DNA from: Candidatus Chloroploca sp. Khr17
GTDB lineage: Bacteria > Chloroflexota > Chloroflexia > Chloroflexales > Chloroflexaceae
Reading direction: 5' to 3'
Assembly: GCF_004138165.1 (NCBI RefSeq)
Contig: NZ_RYFF01000033.1
Coordinates: forward strand, 1 to 64,000
DNA: 64,000 bases
A program made the translations under genes and the position numbers. Numbering within the stretch: position 1 is the stretch's first letter; every line of letters starts with the position of its first letter. The notes under the pieces were generated by a model. It was not told where the DNA came from, did not search any database, and saw nothing but the letters and a program-made list of their open reading frames with translations. Positions 24,814 to 32,934 of this stretch are shown piece by piece.

Positions 24814-25365
24814 TCAAAATTCGTTTTCGACGTATTGAATTGCTTCATCCAACCAATTGATCATCGCCTGCTCGGTAGCCTCACCGCAGCGCCGGGTCAG
24901 ATCCCACATCAGCGCATCGCGGCGTAGATCCGGATGTTCAGCGGCACTTTGACGAATCGTCTGGTTAATGTGCCCGCGAAAAAGCGCGAGTTGCTGCTGG
25001 CGCAGCGCCCGCTGCAAACGAAGTTGGGTCAGCACGGTCGCTTTATCGAGCAGCGCTGAAAAAAACATGCGCAACAAAAACGTCTCTTTGCTTGGCTCAA
25101 GCGCAGTCATTGGCTGAGCAAGCCAATGCACGAGATCGGCACGTCCGGCGTCAGTAAGCTGGTACTCACGGCGATCAGGGCGGTCTTGCTGTGGCTGACG
25201 CTGCGATGTTACGAACCCCTCCTGCTCCAGGGCATCCAGGGTACGATAGATCTGGCTCGGCTGAGCATGCCAAAAATGCTGCGTCGAGCGCTCCATAAAC
25301 TGCTTCAACTGATATCCGGTGAGAGGCATATAGGTTAGCGCACCGAGGAGAACATACTTCAGCAT
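24814..25365 (-). CDS. PadR-family transcriptional regulator
   Basis: A 183-residue PadR protein. The winged helix is at the N-terminus (LLGALTYMPLTGYQLKQFM; WHAQPSQIYRTLDALEQEGFVTSQRQPQQDRPDRREYQLTDAGRADL), and the C-terminal helices (residues ~95-183) form the dimerisation region typical of the longer Vir-type group. The stop is 31 bases before the in-frame TAG preceding the hydrolase gene, so the two may share a transcript and the regulator may control the hydrolase. The inducer is unknown. The start lies ~40 bases after an AT-rich stretch (TATACTCCACTAATGGTATATGACTTAT) that could hold its promoter and operator. Confidence 0.85.
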   Translation of the reverse strand: MLKYVLLGALTYMPLTGYQLKQFMERSTQHFWHAQPSQIYRTLDALEQEGFVTSQRQPQQDRPDRREYQLTDAGRADLVHWLAQPMTALEPSKETFLLRMFFSALLDKATVLTQLRLQRALRQQQLALFRGHINQTIRQSAAEHPDLRRDALMWDLTRRCGEATEQAMINWLDEAIQYVENEF

Positions 25366-25482
25366 GACGTTTCTCTGCTTGCCTTATCTCTATTTATACT
25401 CCACTAATGGTATATGACTTATGGAATATCGTCAAGTGGCTATCGCCGTCCGACCTGCCAAGTCGATGCTCGCCCGCCCGGT

Positions 25483-25590
25483 TTAACGCAGAGGCGCAGA
25501 GGCGCAGAGGCGCAGAGGCGCAAAGATGCAAAGACGCAAAGACACACCAACCTCTGCGCCTACCCGTCTCGGCGGCTCTGCGTTACCATA
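25483..25590. repeat. GGCGCAGA tandem repeat with inverted end
   Basis: AACGCAGAGGCGCAGAGGCG runs on as four to five GGCGCAGA units. It decays into GCAAAGA units and closes with the inverted GGCGGCTCTGCGTTACCATAA. It is the largest member of the dispersed family, in the 360-base gap between PadR and the next gene. I see no other feature in that gap. Confidence 0.7.
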
Positions 25591-25726
25591 AGCAAGCCAA
25601 GCGTCACAGATTCGTGCTTGAAATCGGGTATACTATTGTGCGTGCTACCTGCCGCCAGCCGGGTACGGTGGTACAATACGTCAGCATACCTCAACACCGC
25701 TTGACTCTCTTCATCGGAGGATCCGT

Positions 25727-25972
25727 ATGTCCGCTGCATCAGTGAAAGAACAGGTCGCTCGGGCGCTGGACACGCTGAGCGAGGCCGAGCTTCAGCAGGT
25801 CGCAGAATATGTGGCCTTTTTGCGCTTCCGTACGCGGGTCACACCGCTGGCGCTCGTTGATGAGGCACACCTTGTGACGCTCTATGCGGAAGGTGCGGAT
25901 GAGGATCGTGCACTTGCTGAAGCCGGGATGGACAGCTATCGCGATCAGTTGCACATGGAAGATACCCAATGA
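25727..25972 (+). CDS. Antitoxin-like protein upstream of a MazF fragment
   Basis: An 81-residue acidic protein (VKEQVARALDTLSEAELQQVAEYVAFLRFR) of the DUF2281-like kind. These helical N-termini are common in antitoxin or addiction-associated proteins of Chloroflexota and cyanobacteria. The C-terminal GADEDRALAEAGMDSYRDQLHMEDTQ would be the toxin-binding tail. GGAGG precedes the ATG. Its stop overlaps the start of a MazF/PemK-like reading frame (ATGA), which supports the antitoxin role. That partner is truncated, so this gene may now be an orphan. Confidence 0.65.
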   Translation: MSAASVKEQVARALDTLSEAELQQVAEYVAFLRFRTRVTPLALVDEAHLVTLYAEGADEDRALAEAGMDSYRDQLHMEDTQ

Positions 25973-26136
25973 CGATCAGCCGGGGTGAGATATGGCTAGC
26001 GGATCTGAATCCGATCCGTGGCTCTGAGCAAGCTGGGGTTCGTCCCGTGCTGATTTTCCAACATGATGCCCTCAACCGTTTGACGACCACCGTCATGAGT
26101 TACCTTCTTCTGGGTGCTGAACGTTCACGCCCGTAG
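25969..26136 (+). pseudogene. Truncated MazF/PemK-like toxin
   Basis: A 55-codon frame starting in the antitoxin stop. MTISRGEIWLADLNPIRGSE then QAGVRPVLIFQHDALNR is the MazF N-terminus with the conserved arginine and the RPVLI strand. After TTTV the sequence departs from the family (MSYLLLGAERSRP) and stops, so more than half of a ~110-residue toxin is missing. The break is followed within ~25 bases by a GGCGCAGAGG repeat. Unlikely to be an active ribonuclease. Confidence 0.75.
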
Positions 26137-26156
26137 GTGGAAGATCGCCCGGAATG

Positions 26157-26232
26157 CTTGACGCAAAGGCGCAGAGGGATGGTGCGCCAACCTCTGCGCC
26201 TCACCGCCTCCCCGCCTCTGCGTTAAAATAAT
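26157..26232. repeat. ACGCAAAGGCGCAGAGG inverted repeat
   Basis: GACGCAAAGGCGCAGAGGGA ... CCTCTGCGCCTCACCGCC ... CCTCTGCGTTAAA forms a hairpin like that at 25483. A possible right end of the AGGGCGATTGCATC element (GATGCAATCGCC at 26347-26358) follows. Bases 26240-26380 otherwise encode nothing convincing. Confidence 0.65.
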
Positions 26233-26380
26233 CAAGCCAGGGCGCACAGAGCCAGACGCAACGACGATGAAACAGCGCTGCTTGCGTCGCTGCGAGGCTC
26301 CTCCCTCAGCGAGGATGCGTTGGCATCGGTGCTTGGAAGATTAATGATGCAATCGCCTTCGCAGAAGACTTCATTCTTAT

Positions 26381-26411
26381 TTGACAAAACCATCTCTACG
26401 TCGTATATACT
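26381..26411 (+). promoter_or_regulatory. Near-consensus promoter of the BREX-like operon
   Basis: TTGACA (26381-26386), a 17-base spacer and TATATA (26404-26409, reading on into TATACT) form a near-perfect sigma-70-type promoter. The first ATG is at 26418, only ~8 bases past the -10, so the message is leaderless or begins translation at 26448. No other comparable promoter is visible inside the 15-kb operon, but weak ones cannot be excluded. Confidence 0.7.
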
Positions 26412-26417
26412 TGTCCT

Positions 26418-27356
26418 ATGATACGCACAACCCCGCATTTCAACCCGATGGCCCTCACCTTCAGCGGCCACGAGACGTTCATTCTGCGCAGCAATTGGCT
26501 GAAGAAGGCATACGATCTCCTTCGCCTTGACCCCGAGCTCTTTTATAGGGAAGATGCCTTCGTCTCCCTGGGCGTCGGCAAGAATATGGCCCAGTCGATC
26601 CGCCACTGGGGCCGCGTCTGTCATGTCTTTCGATCTGAACAGCGCGGTTTCCATCAGGCGACGTGGCTGGGTGATGCTCTCTTCAATGATCAGACCGGTT
26701 GGGATCCATTTCTGGTGACGCCAACAAGCCGCTGGATCCTCCATTACCACCTTGTCGCACGTCCCGAGATGGCATGTACTTGGTACTACACTTTTAATTT
26801 ACTCCGCGGTGGTGAATTCACTACCACACAACTTGCCCAACAGATCATGCAGTTCGTCACACAGCACGGCGGCAAGGCACCTTCGCCCGCGACCCTCGGA
26901 CGCGATATTGATTGCATGCTCCGCTGCTATGTGCGACCCGATGTCGCTCAGCTTGGCCCCGCCGTCGAGGAGGCACTCCAGTGCCCGCTCAATGAGCTCG
27001 CTTTGCTCCAGGTTATCCCCGGTCAGGGAACTTACCGAATCATGACTGGTGCGCGCCCTGATCTGCCCGACCAACTCGTGGCCTTTGCTGCCCTCCAGCA
27101 AGCGCGCTTCCTTGGACGCTCGACAGTTGCTTTTAACGAACTGGCCTACGGGGTTAGTTCGCCGGGACGCATCTTCCGCCTGGATGAAGATGCGTTGCAT
27201 GCGCGTTTGCTCCGCCTCGAGGCCGTCACGAGTAGCGCTGCTATGTATACTGAGACCGGTGGCATCCGTCAGATCGCGTGGCGTAATCCGCAGGAAGAGA
27301 CGCTCGACTCCTCCCTTCTTGAAGCCGCTTTCTCCCAGGAGGGTCGCTATGCCTGA
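26418..27356 (+). CDS. DUF4007-family protein, first gene of BREX-like operon
   Basis: A 312-residue protein of the DUF4007 family. The core signature is LTFSGHETFILRSNWLKKAYDLL near the N-terminus, then ALFNDQTGWDPFLVTPTSRWILHYHLV (residues ~92-118), followed by helical, winged-helix-like segments. DUF4007 proteins recur beside DNA phosphorothioation genes and PAPS-reductase BREX loci; a DNA-recognition or modification-sensing role has been proposed but is not established. There is no ribosome binding site, in line with a leaderless message; ATG 26448 is the alternative start. It overlaps the following ATPase gene by 8 bases. A homologous gene is at 31653-32465. Confidence 0.8.
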   Translation: MIRTTPHFNPMALTFSGHETFILRSNWLKKAYDLLRLDPELFYREDAFVSLGVGKNMAQSIRHWGRVCHVFRSEQRGFHQATWLGDALFNDQTGWDPFLVTPTSRWILHYHLVARPEMACTWYYTFNLLRGGEFTTTQLAQQIMQFVTQHGGKAPSPATLGRDIDCMLRCYVRPDVAQLGPAVEEALQCPLNELALLQVIPGQGTYRIMTGARPDLPDQLVAFAALQQARFLGRSTVAFNELAYGVSSPGRIFRLDEDALHARLLRLEAVTSSAAMYTETGGIRQIAWRNPQEETLDSSLLEAAFSQEGRYA

Positions 27357-30300
27357 TCAGCTACCGATTGCGGTCGCGCCGCGCTTTACGCGGGCGATCC
27401 ATATCCGGCGCGACTTCCGCGACTTGCGCTATCGGCTCGATGGCTACCAGGTAACGCCCCTGGTGTACCAGACGGCTGGCCGCATTGTCGCTGGCCTCGC
27501 ACCTGAGGCGACTGAACGCGCCTTTTCGATCATCGGCCCATTCGGCTCGGGCAAGTCGGCCTTCGGCCTCTTTGTCGCCCACTTCCTTCAGCGGAAGTCG
27601 GCGGCGCGGCGACAGTTGCTGGGCTCACTGAAGGTCGATGATGCTGCCGCGTTGCTCCCCCTTGATGCACCCGCACTTCTGGCTGTCCTCGTCCCTGGGA
27701 ATAATCGCTCGCTGCGGGCCGCGGTGCTTGAGGCGCTCGGTGATGCCATCGAGGGCGCACACCTGCGTTCGCCCGCCCTCGACGTGCTGCGCCAACAGGT
27801 GAGCACCCTGGCTTCTGACCCGGCCCTCGATCCGGGGCGCGTGGCTGCGCTTGTGGTCGAGGCAGCAAGAACCCTGCGGGCGCATGGGCCGTATCAGGGG
27901 TTGCTCCTCCTCGTGGACGAGTTAGGCCAGTTCCTGGACTATGCCGCTCGTGAGGAAGAGGAACGTGACCTGTTTGTGCTCCAGAGCCTTGCCGAGGCCG
28001 CAACCCGTAGTGGCGACGCGCCGGTGCTGGTGGTGACGATCCTGCACCAAGCGTTCGAGCGCTACACGTTCAATGCTGGTTCAACCCGGCGAATTGAGTG
28101 GGCCAAAGTCCAGGGCCGCTTTGTGGATCTGACGTTCCAGGAGCCAGCAAGCCAGATGATACGTATGGTGGCCGCAGCGCTGCGCCCCGATGCCCGCGAT
28201 CCTCTGCGCGAGGCGAGGGCGGCGTGGGCAGCGCGCCTTGCGCCAGCCGCCGATGCGCTCGGGCTGCGTCCGGCTGAGATCGGTGTGGAAGAGTGGGCTC
28301 GTATTGTCGCCGACAGTTACCCGCTTCACCCGACGGTTCTGGTGGCCCTGCCAAACCTGTTCCGGCAGTTGGCGCAAAACGAGCGCTCGCTCTTTGCGTT
28401 CCTCCACTCTGATGAGCCCTGGGCGCTACGCGACGTCGCGCACAGCCCAGCGACTGCCGGCGCATTGCCGGCCTATCGCCTGACCCACCTGTACGCCTAT
28501 GTCGAGGCGAGTCTGGGGCCAGGTCTCTTCGTCCGGGCGCGGGGCCAGCGCTGGTCAGAATTGGCCGAGGCACGAGCGGCTCTCTTGGACAGCGACCCGC
28601 TTCTGCTCGACGTCATCACCACTGTAGGCACAATAGGTGCGTTGGAACGCTCGTCGGGGCTACGCGCTAGCCAGGCACAGGTAGCCTTCGCCCTTGCGAA
28701 CGAGCCTGACGACCCTGCCGTGGCCGACGCGCTCCTAGCTCTGCTGGGGCGTCGGATGCTCGCGTATCGGCAGCACCGCGATAGCTACATTATCTGGGAG
28801 GGCAGTGATCTCGATCTTGACGCCCTTACTCAAGAGGCCCGGCGTGAGCTTGGCGAGCGTGCATCGCTGCCAGCCCTGCTCCAGCGCTACGCCGACGCCA
28901 CGCCACGCATCGCCCGGCGGCATAGCTACCGCACTGGCGCTGCGCGTCTCTTTGCCGTGCGCTATGTTGATCTGGGGCAGCTCAGCTCCGAGCTACCCAG
29001 CGTCGCTGGCTTCGATGGCGAACTGCTCTACGTTGTCCCCGCCGATGAAGAAGAACTAGCGCAGGCGCTGCATTGGGCTCAGGATCCGCAACGACGGGCC
29101 GAACCCGGGCGCATTACGGTCGTGCCACGGCGGGTACGCGAGCTACGCGAGTTGCTGCTGGATGCGGCAGCTCTGCGTGTTCTGCTCGACGAACGGCCCG
29201 AACTCGAAACGGATCGGGCGGCTCGGCGCGAAGTGGCGGGGCGATTGCTGGAGGCGCAGGAGGCCCTTGCTCAGGTTATTGCAGATACCTATGGCAGTGA
29301 GCGTAGTCGGTGGTTCCATCAAGCTGATGAGCAGAAAGTGACAAACTCTCGGCATATAGATGATGTTCTTTCCGACGCTGCATCGGCCACCTATCCTCTA
29401 GCACCACAGGTCTGGAATGAACTGATTGTTCGCCGTCAGCTTTCGTCGGCTGCCGCGAAAGGGCGTCGTAATCTTGTTGAAGCAATGCTTGAGCGAGCGA
29501 ACGAAGAACAATTAGGCTTAATAGGCTATCCGCCTGAGCGCGCCATCTACGAAAGTATTCTGAAGCAAGGCGGATTACATCACCAGGATGAGACGGGTGT
29601 TTGGCGTATTGGGCCACCCCCATCAGATAATCCTCTGAAGCTTAGACCTACGTGGGACGCTTTGGATCAACTGCTTCAAGAGGAGTCGGAAGACCCGCAC
29701 CCGCTTACTAAGGTCTTTGCCACTCTCGAGAATCCGCCTTACGGCGTGAAGGCCGGATTGATCCCTCTGCTTTTTGTTGCTCTCTATATGTCAAGAGCCG
29801 GCGAGATTAATCTCTATGAGCGAGGCAACTATGTGCCACTACCCGACATGTCCGTCTTTGAGCGTCTCCTCACCCGTCCAGAGTATTTTGCGGTACGCTT
29901 GAGTCGCGCTGACGGTGTACGCCGCCAAGTATACGAGCGCCTAGCAAAAGGTCTTGCGCCCCGTGCCCTCGCTCAACCAGTGCAACCCGCGCTCCTTGCG
30001 GTGGCAATGCCGCTATTTCGCTTGCTGAATGGTTTGCCTTTCTACACCAAGCAAACACGTCAGCTCAGCACAAAGGCTCAGGCAATTAGACAAGCTCTGC
30101 GCGAGGCCCGCTCGCCCGATGAATTGTTGTTTGACCGCCTACCACGAGCATGTCGTTTACAGCCATTTCGTGCTGACGAACCAGAAGCGATCGAACGAGT
30201 TGAGGTGTTTATTGCTGCGTTACGCGAGGGGCGTCAGGAACTCCTGGATGCATACCCTCAACTTCTTGCTAGACTTACCACTCAAATATGTACTGCATTT

Positions 30301-30813
30301 GGTGTACAATCAATTGGAGCAAAGGCGCGAAGTGAACTTCAAGAACGCCATCGTGCCATTGTGGACTCAACCAACGATGCACAGATCCGTGCCCTTGGCG
30401 TTCGTCTAGAGACCGCTGATGATGGAGATGTGGCCTGGATTGAGAGTGTCGCTGCGTTGATAGCCAAGCGCTCGCCGGAGCAGTGGCATGATGGTGACAT
30501 TCCAGCTTTTGAGGTTGCCCTAGCTGATCTTGTGCGGCGCTTTCGGACAGCAGAAGATTTAGCGGTAGCGGCACGCATTGTTCCTGCTGAAGCGCCGATC
30601 CTGCGTATTGCTTTGACCAACGGGCAAGGCGAGTTGAGTCGCGTCATTCATGCTGACGCCCATGATCCCGCTGTTGAACGACTGCGTACCGAACTTATGG
30701 AGTCACTGGGTCGGCATAACCAACTTTCTACTGACCAGCGCGCTGCAGCTCTGGCATCGTTGCTCAAAGCCTTGTTTGATCAGGCTAACCAGAAAGACGA
30801 GATCCTGCGATGA
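27349..30813 (+). CDS. Large BrxC-like P-loop ATPase (first of two)
   Basis: An 1154-residue ATPase. Start 27349 has CAGGAGGG upstream. Walker A is GPFGSGKSA (residues ~63-71), and Walker B is LLLLVDELGQFLDY (about D191-E192). A following LVVTILHQAFERY and AKVQGRFVDLTF resemble the sensor regions of the BrxC/PglY group. The C-terminal third (ENPPYGVKAGLIPLLFVALY ... PLPDMSVFERLLTRPEYF) matches the equivalent region of the 1697-residue ATPase encoded downstream (QPPFGLYDSILIFFLAVF), so the two are distant paralogues. It probably moves on or clamps DNA or assembles the complex. It is coupled to the PAPS-reductase gene by an ATGA overlap. BrxC assignment is tentative. Confidence 0.72.
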   Translation: MPDQLPIAVAPRFTRAIHIRRDFRDLRYRLDGYQVTPLVYQTAGRIVAGLAPEATERAFSIIGPFGSGKSAFGLFVAHFLQRKSAARRQLLGSLKVDDAAALLPLDAPALLAVLVPGNNRSLRAAVLEALGDAIEGAHLRSPALDVLRQQVSTLASDPALDPGRVAALVVEAARTLRAHGPYQGLLLLVDELGQFLDYAAREEEERDLFVLQSLAEAATRSGDAPVLVVTILHQAFERYTFNAGSTRRIEWAKVQGRFVDLTFQEPASQMIRMVAAALRPDARDPLREARAAWAARLAPAADALGLRPAEIGVEEWARIVADSYPLHPTVLVALPNLFRQLAQNERSLFAFLHSDEPWALRDVAHSPATAGALPAYRLTHLYAYVEASLGPGLFVRARGQRWSELAEARAALLDSDPLLLDVITTVGTIGALERSSGLRASQAQVAFALANEPDDPAVADALLALLGRRMLAYRQHRDSYIIWEGSDLDLDALTQEARRELGERASLPALLQRYADATPRIARRHSYRTGAARLFAVRYVDLGQLSSELPSVAGFDGELLYVVPADEEELAQALHWAQDPQRRAEPGRITVVPRRVRELRELLLDAAALRVLLDERPELETDRAARREVAGRLLEAQEALAQVIADTYGSERSRWFHQADEQKVTNSRHIDDVLSDAASATYPLAPQVWNELIVRRQLSSAAAKGRRNLVEAMLERANEEQLGLIGYPPERAIYESILKQGGLHHQDETGVWRIGPPPSDNPLKLRPTWDALDQLLQEESEDPHPLTKVFATLENPPYGVKAGLIPLLFVALYMSRAGEINLYERGNYVPLPDMSVFERLLTRPEYFAVRLSRADGVRRQVYERLAKGLAPRALAQPVQPALLAVAMPLFRLLNGLPFYTKQTRQLSTKAQAIRQALREARSPDELLFDRLPRACRLQPFRADEPEAIERVEVFIAALREGRQELLDAYPQLLARLTTQICTAFGVQSIGAKARSELQERHRAIVDSTNDAQIRALGVRLETADDGDVAWIESVAALIAKRSPEQWHDGDIPAFEVALADLVRRFRTAEDLAVAARIVPAEAPILRIALTNGQGELSRVIHADAHDPAVERLRTELMESLGRHNQLSTDQRAAALASLLKALFDQANQKDEILR

Positions 30814-31643
30814 TGACAAACGATGAGCTTGTCCGCTCCTGGGCAGAGCGTCCAGGTCGCCATATATGCAATCTCAGTGGCGGGAAAGACAGCACAGCCC
30901 TGGCTATCTTCCTGCGCGACAAGATTCCACAGTTGGAATACGTCTTTTGCGACACCCACAAAGAATTGCCAGAGACATACGAGTATTTAGATCGCCTTGA
31001 AGCATTCTTACAGCGACCAATCATCAAGCTTAACGATCATCGCGGTTTCGATCACTGGCTTGACATGTATGGTGGCATGCTTCCATCGCCACGAGTGCGA
31101 TGGTGTACACGGAAGCTAAAAATTGAGCCATTCGAGGCATATGTCAAAGATGAGACGGTCTGGAGCTATGTTGGCATTAGAGCAGACGAGGAGCGAAGTG
31201 GCTACACATCAACAAAACCAAACATTCACCCAGTCTTTCCCTTCAAGGAATGCGGTATTACAATATCCGAAGTTGAAAAAATATTAGAATTAAGTGGAAT
31301 AGGACTACCTAATTATTATGATTGGCGACAGCGAAGTGGATGCTTCTTTTGCTTCTACATGCGTTCAGGAGAATGGGTTGGACTTAAAGAGCGACATCCT
31401 GATCTTTTTGAACTAGCTAAGGCCTACGAAACAGAGCGCGGTGGTGAAAAGTTCTACTGGCGTCAGCGTGAAAGCCTGGCTGAACTTGAGCAGCCCGAGC
31501 GTGTTGAGCAAATTAAAGCCCAACACCACATTCGCCTCGAACTTGAGCGCACACGCCGCCCCGACCAGCCTCTGATCGAACTGGTCGGAGCCGCGCTCGA
31601 CGCCGAGGACGACGATGCGGGGTGCGATATCTGCCATTTATAG
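30810..31643 (+). CDS. brxP: PAPS-reductase-like enzyme of BREX (BrxP-like)
   Basis: A 277-residue PP-loop enzyme of the phosphoadenosine-phosphosulfate reductase/DndC superfamily. The ATP-pyrophosphatase loop is NLSGGKDSTAL (residues ~21-31). FCDTHKELPETYEYLDRLE is the next conserved block. RWCTRKLKIEPF and SGCFFCFYMR give three cysteines that, with another, could bind an iron-sulfur cluster as in DndC. In Dnd systems the homologue activates DNA for sulfur insertion. In this operon it stands where other BREX types have the PglX methyltransferase. Sulfur modification of DNA is therefore the leading inference. Its start overlaps the ATPase stop. Confidence 0.82.
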   Translation: MMTNDELVRSWAERPGRHICNLSGGKDSTALAIFLRDKIPQLEYVFCDTHKELPETYEYLDRLEAFLQRPIIKLNDHRGFDHWLDMYGGMLPSPRVRWCTRKLKIEPFEAYVKDETVWSYVGIRADEERSGYTSTKPNIHPVFPFKECGITISEVEKILELSGIGLPNYYDWRQRSGCFFCFYMRSGEWVGLKERHPDLFELAKAYETERGGEKFYWRQRESLAELEQPERVEQIKAQHHIRLELERTRRPDQPLIELVGAALDAEDDDAGCDICHL

Positions 31644-31652
31644 GGGAGCAAT

Positions 31653-32465
31653 ATGCGTAGTATCAAGTTCCACCAGAATTTCAAGCCCGACCGCGCACGG
31701 CTCGCTGCGGTCATGCGCTGCATGGCTGAGCATCAGGTCGTCTCAAAGAAGATGGTAGCCACATATATAGGGGCGGGTGAGCCGGCAGCCGAAGGAAGTG
31801 TCGGGTGGCTCTTCAAGGCTGGCCTGAGTGAGACGAAGGAGAAGGGGTATGGTCTTACGCCGCTTGGTGCCCTCATCGCCGCGCACGACCCGGAGCTCGC
31901 TCAACAGAGCACGCTCTGGCTGATGCACTACTACCTCGTGACTGACCAGAACGAGCGGGCAGAGGTCTGGTATCGCGCCTTCAACGAATTTCTTAGCCCC
32001 GGAATGCGTTTCTCGCGGGAGTCGTTGCAAACCTACGTTGAACGGTCGCTCGAAAGCTCACCGACCAATAAGTCTGGCGTAAAGGACGATTGTAAGCAGT
32101 TCGTCAAAGGCTACGTTGACCTCGCCGCCCTGGGCAAACTCGACCTCATACGGGAGGTTGAGCCACAGACATATGAGGTTAGCCTGAACAGACTTCCTGA
32201 GGGTCACATCTTTGCGTTTGCCCTCTTCAATGCCTGGGAGCGTCGTTTTCCCCACACGGATACGCTGCGCATCTCTCAGGTTTGTGAGGAGGCCGAGCTT
32301 CCAGGTCGGGTCTTCGCCGCACAGCGCGATCAGATTGTAGCCTTGCTCCAGATGCTCCAGAGCCTTGGCCTGGTCACGATCATCGATTCACAACACGAGC
32401 CGGTGACCCGCCGCTATCGCGATGAACCGATCCAGCTACTCAAAACTTTTTACGCAACCCTATGA
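31653..32465 (+). CDS. Second DUF4007-family protein
   Basis: A 270-residue DUF4007 protein. IKFHQNFKPDRARLAAVMRCM, then SVGWLFKAGLSETKEKGYGLTPLGALI, and QSTLWLMHYYLVTDQNE align in order with the 26418 gene (TWLGDALFND..GWDPFL ... SRWILHYHLV). The C-terminal half contains a winged-helix-like segment (LRISQVCEEAELPGRVFAAQRDQIVALLQMLQSLGLVTII). It is placed directly after the PAPS-reductase gene, with GGGGAGC before its ATG, and overlaps the next gene by ATGA. Presumably it works with the modification enzyme, while the first DUF4007 protein works with the first ATPase. That division is inference. Confidence 0.8.
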   Translation: MRSIKFHQNFKPDRARLAAVMRCMAEHQVVSKKMVATYIGAGEPAAEGSVGWLFKAGLSETKEKGYGLTPLGALIAAHDPELAQQSTLWLMHYYLVTDQNERAEVWYRAFNEFLSPGMRFSRESLQTYVERSLESSPTNKSGVKDDCKQFVKGYVDLAALGKLDLIREVEPQTYEVSLNRLPEGHIFAFALFNAWERRFPHTDTLRISQVCEEAELPGRVFAAQRDQIVALLQMLQSLGLVTIIDSQHEPVTRRYRDEPIQLLKTFYATL

Positions 32466-32932
32466 GCGATCTCCTGACACAAGCAAGCGAGCAGTTTACC
32501 CGCTGCTGCATCGAAGCCCCGCGCTACCGCGTAGGTTGGCTGCTCGGGCCGCCCCAGCGCAGTCGCAAAACGCTGCTTGCCCAACAACTCTGTGAGCACA
32601 ACGGATGGCACTACCTTGACTATACCGGCACGCCGAGCTACTTCGACGCTCTCGCCGACTGTATTGACGCGTACCAACCGACGCAGTTCGTAACCGCTAT
32701 TCGTGGTTGGTCGCAAGCCTGTACCGCACCAGTTCTGGTGCTCGACGAGATCGATGCACTGCTGGCTACCTGGGAGCGCACCCAGCGTTACAACTGGGCT
32801 GGCCTCGTAGCCCGGCTCCAGTACCTTCCGTGCGGCCTCATCCTCGTCTCGCATTTCTTCACGTTGAAACAATTGCAGCCTTACCTGCCTGATGGCGATG
32901 CGCGCTACTGTCGCGAATTACCTGGAGATTAG
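32462..32932 (+). CDS. brxF: BrxF-like small ATPase with degenerate Walker A
   Basis: A 156-residue protein matching BrxF of BREX type 3 in size and layout. The Walker B is intact (PVLVLDEIDALLATWE, residues ~92-107), and LVARLQYLPCGLILVSHF resembles the sensor region. The P-loop position reads LLGPPQRSRKTLLAQQL, lacking the second glycine of GxxxxGKT, so nucleotide binding may be weakened or atypical. It sits between the second DUF4007 gene and the large BrxC-like gene, with an ATGA overlap upstream and a 2-base gap downstream. It probably partners the large ATPase. BrxF identity is by size, fold motifs and neighbours only. Confidence 0.6.
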   Translation: MSDLLTQASEQFTRCCIEAPRYRVGWLLGPPQRSRKTLLAQQLCEHNGWHYLDYTGTPSYFDALADCIDAYQPTQFVTAIRGWSQACTAPVLVLDEIDALLATWERTQRYNWAGLVARLQYLPCGLILVSHFFTLKQLQPYLPDGDARYCRELPGD

Positions 32933-32934
32933 CT

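Noticed and set aside
26240-26400. Open stretch upstream of the BREX promoter resembling an antitoxin fragment (DDETALLASLRGSSLSEDAL)
   Set aside because: It has no start codon context, runs into the promoter and overlaps repeat-like sequence; too short and diverged to call.
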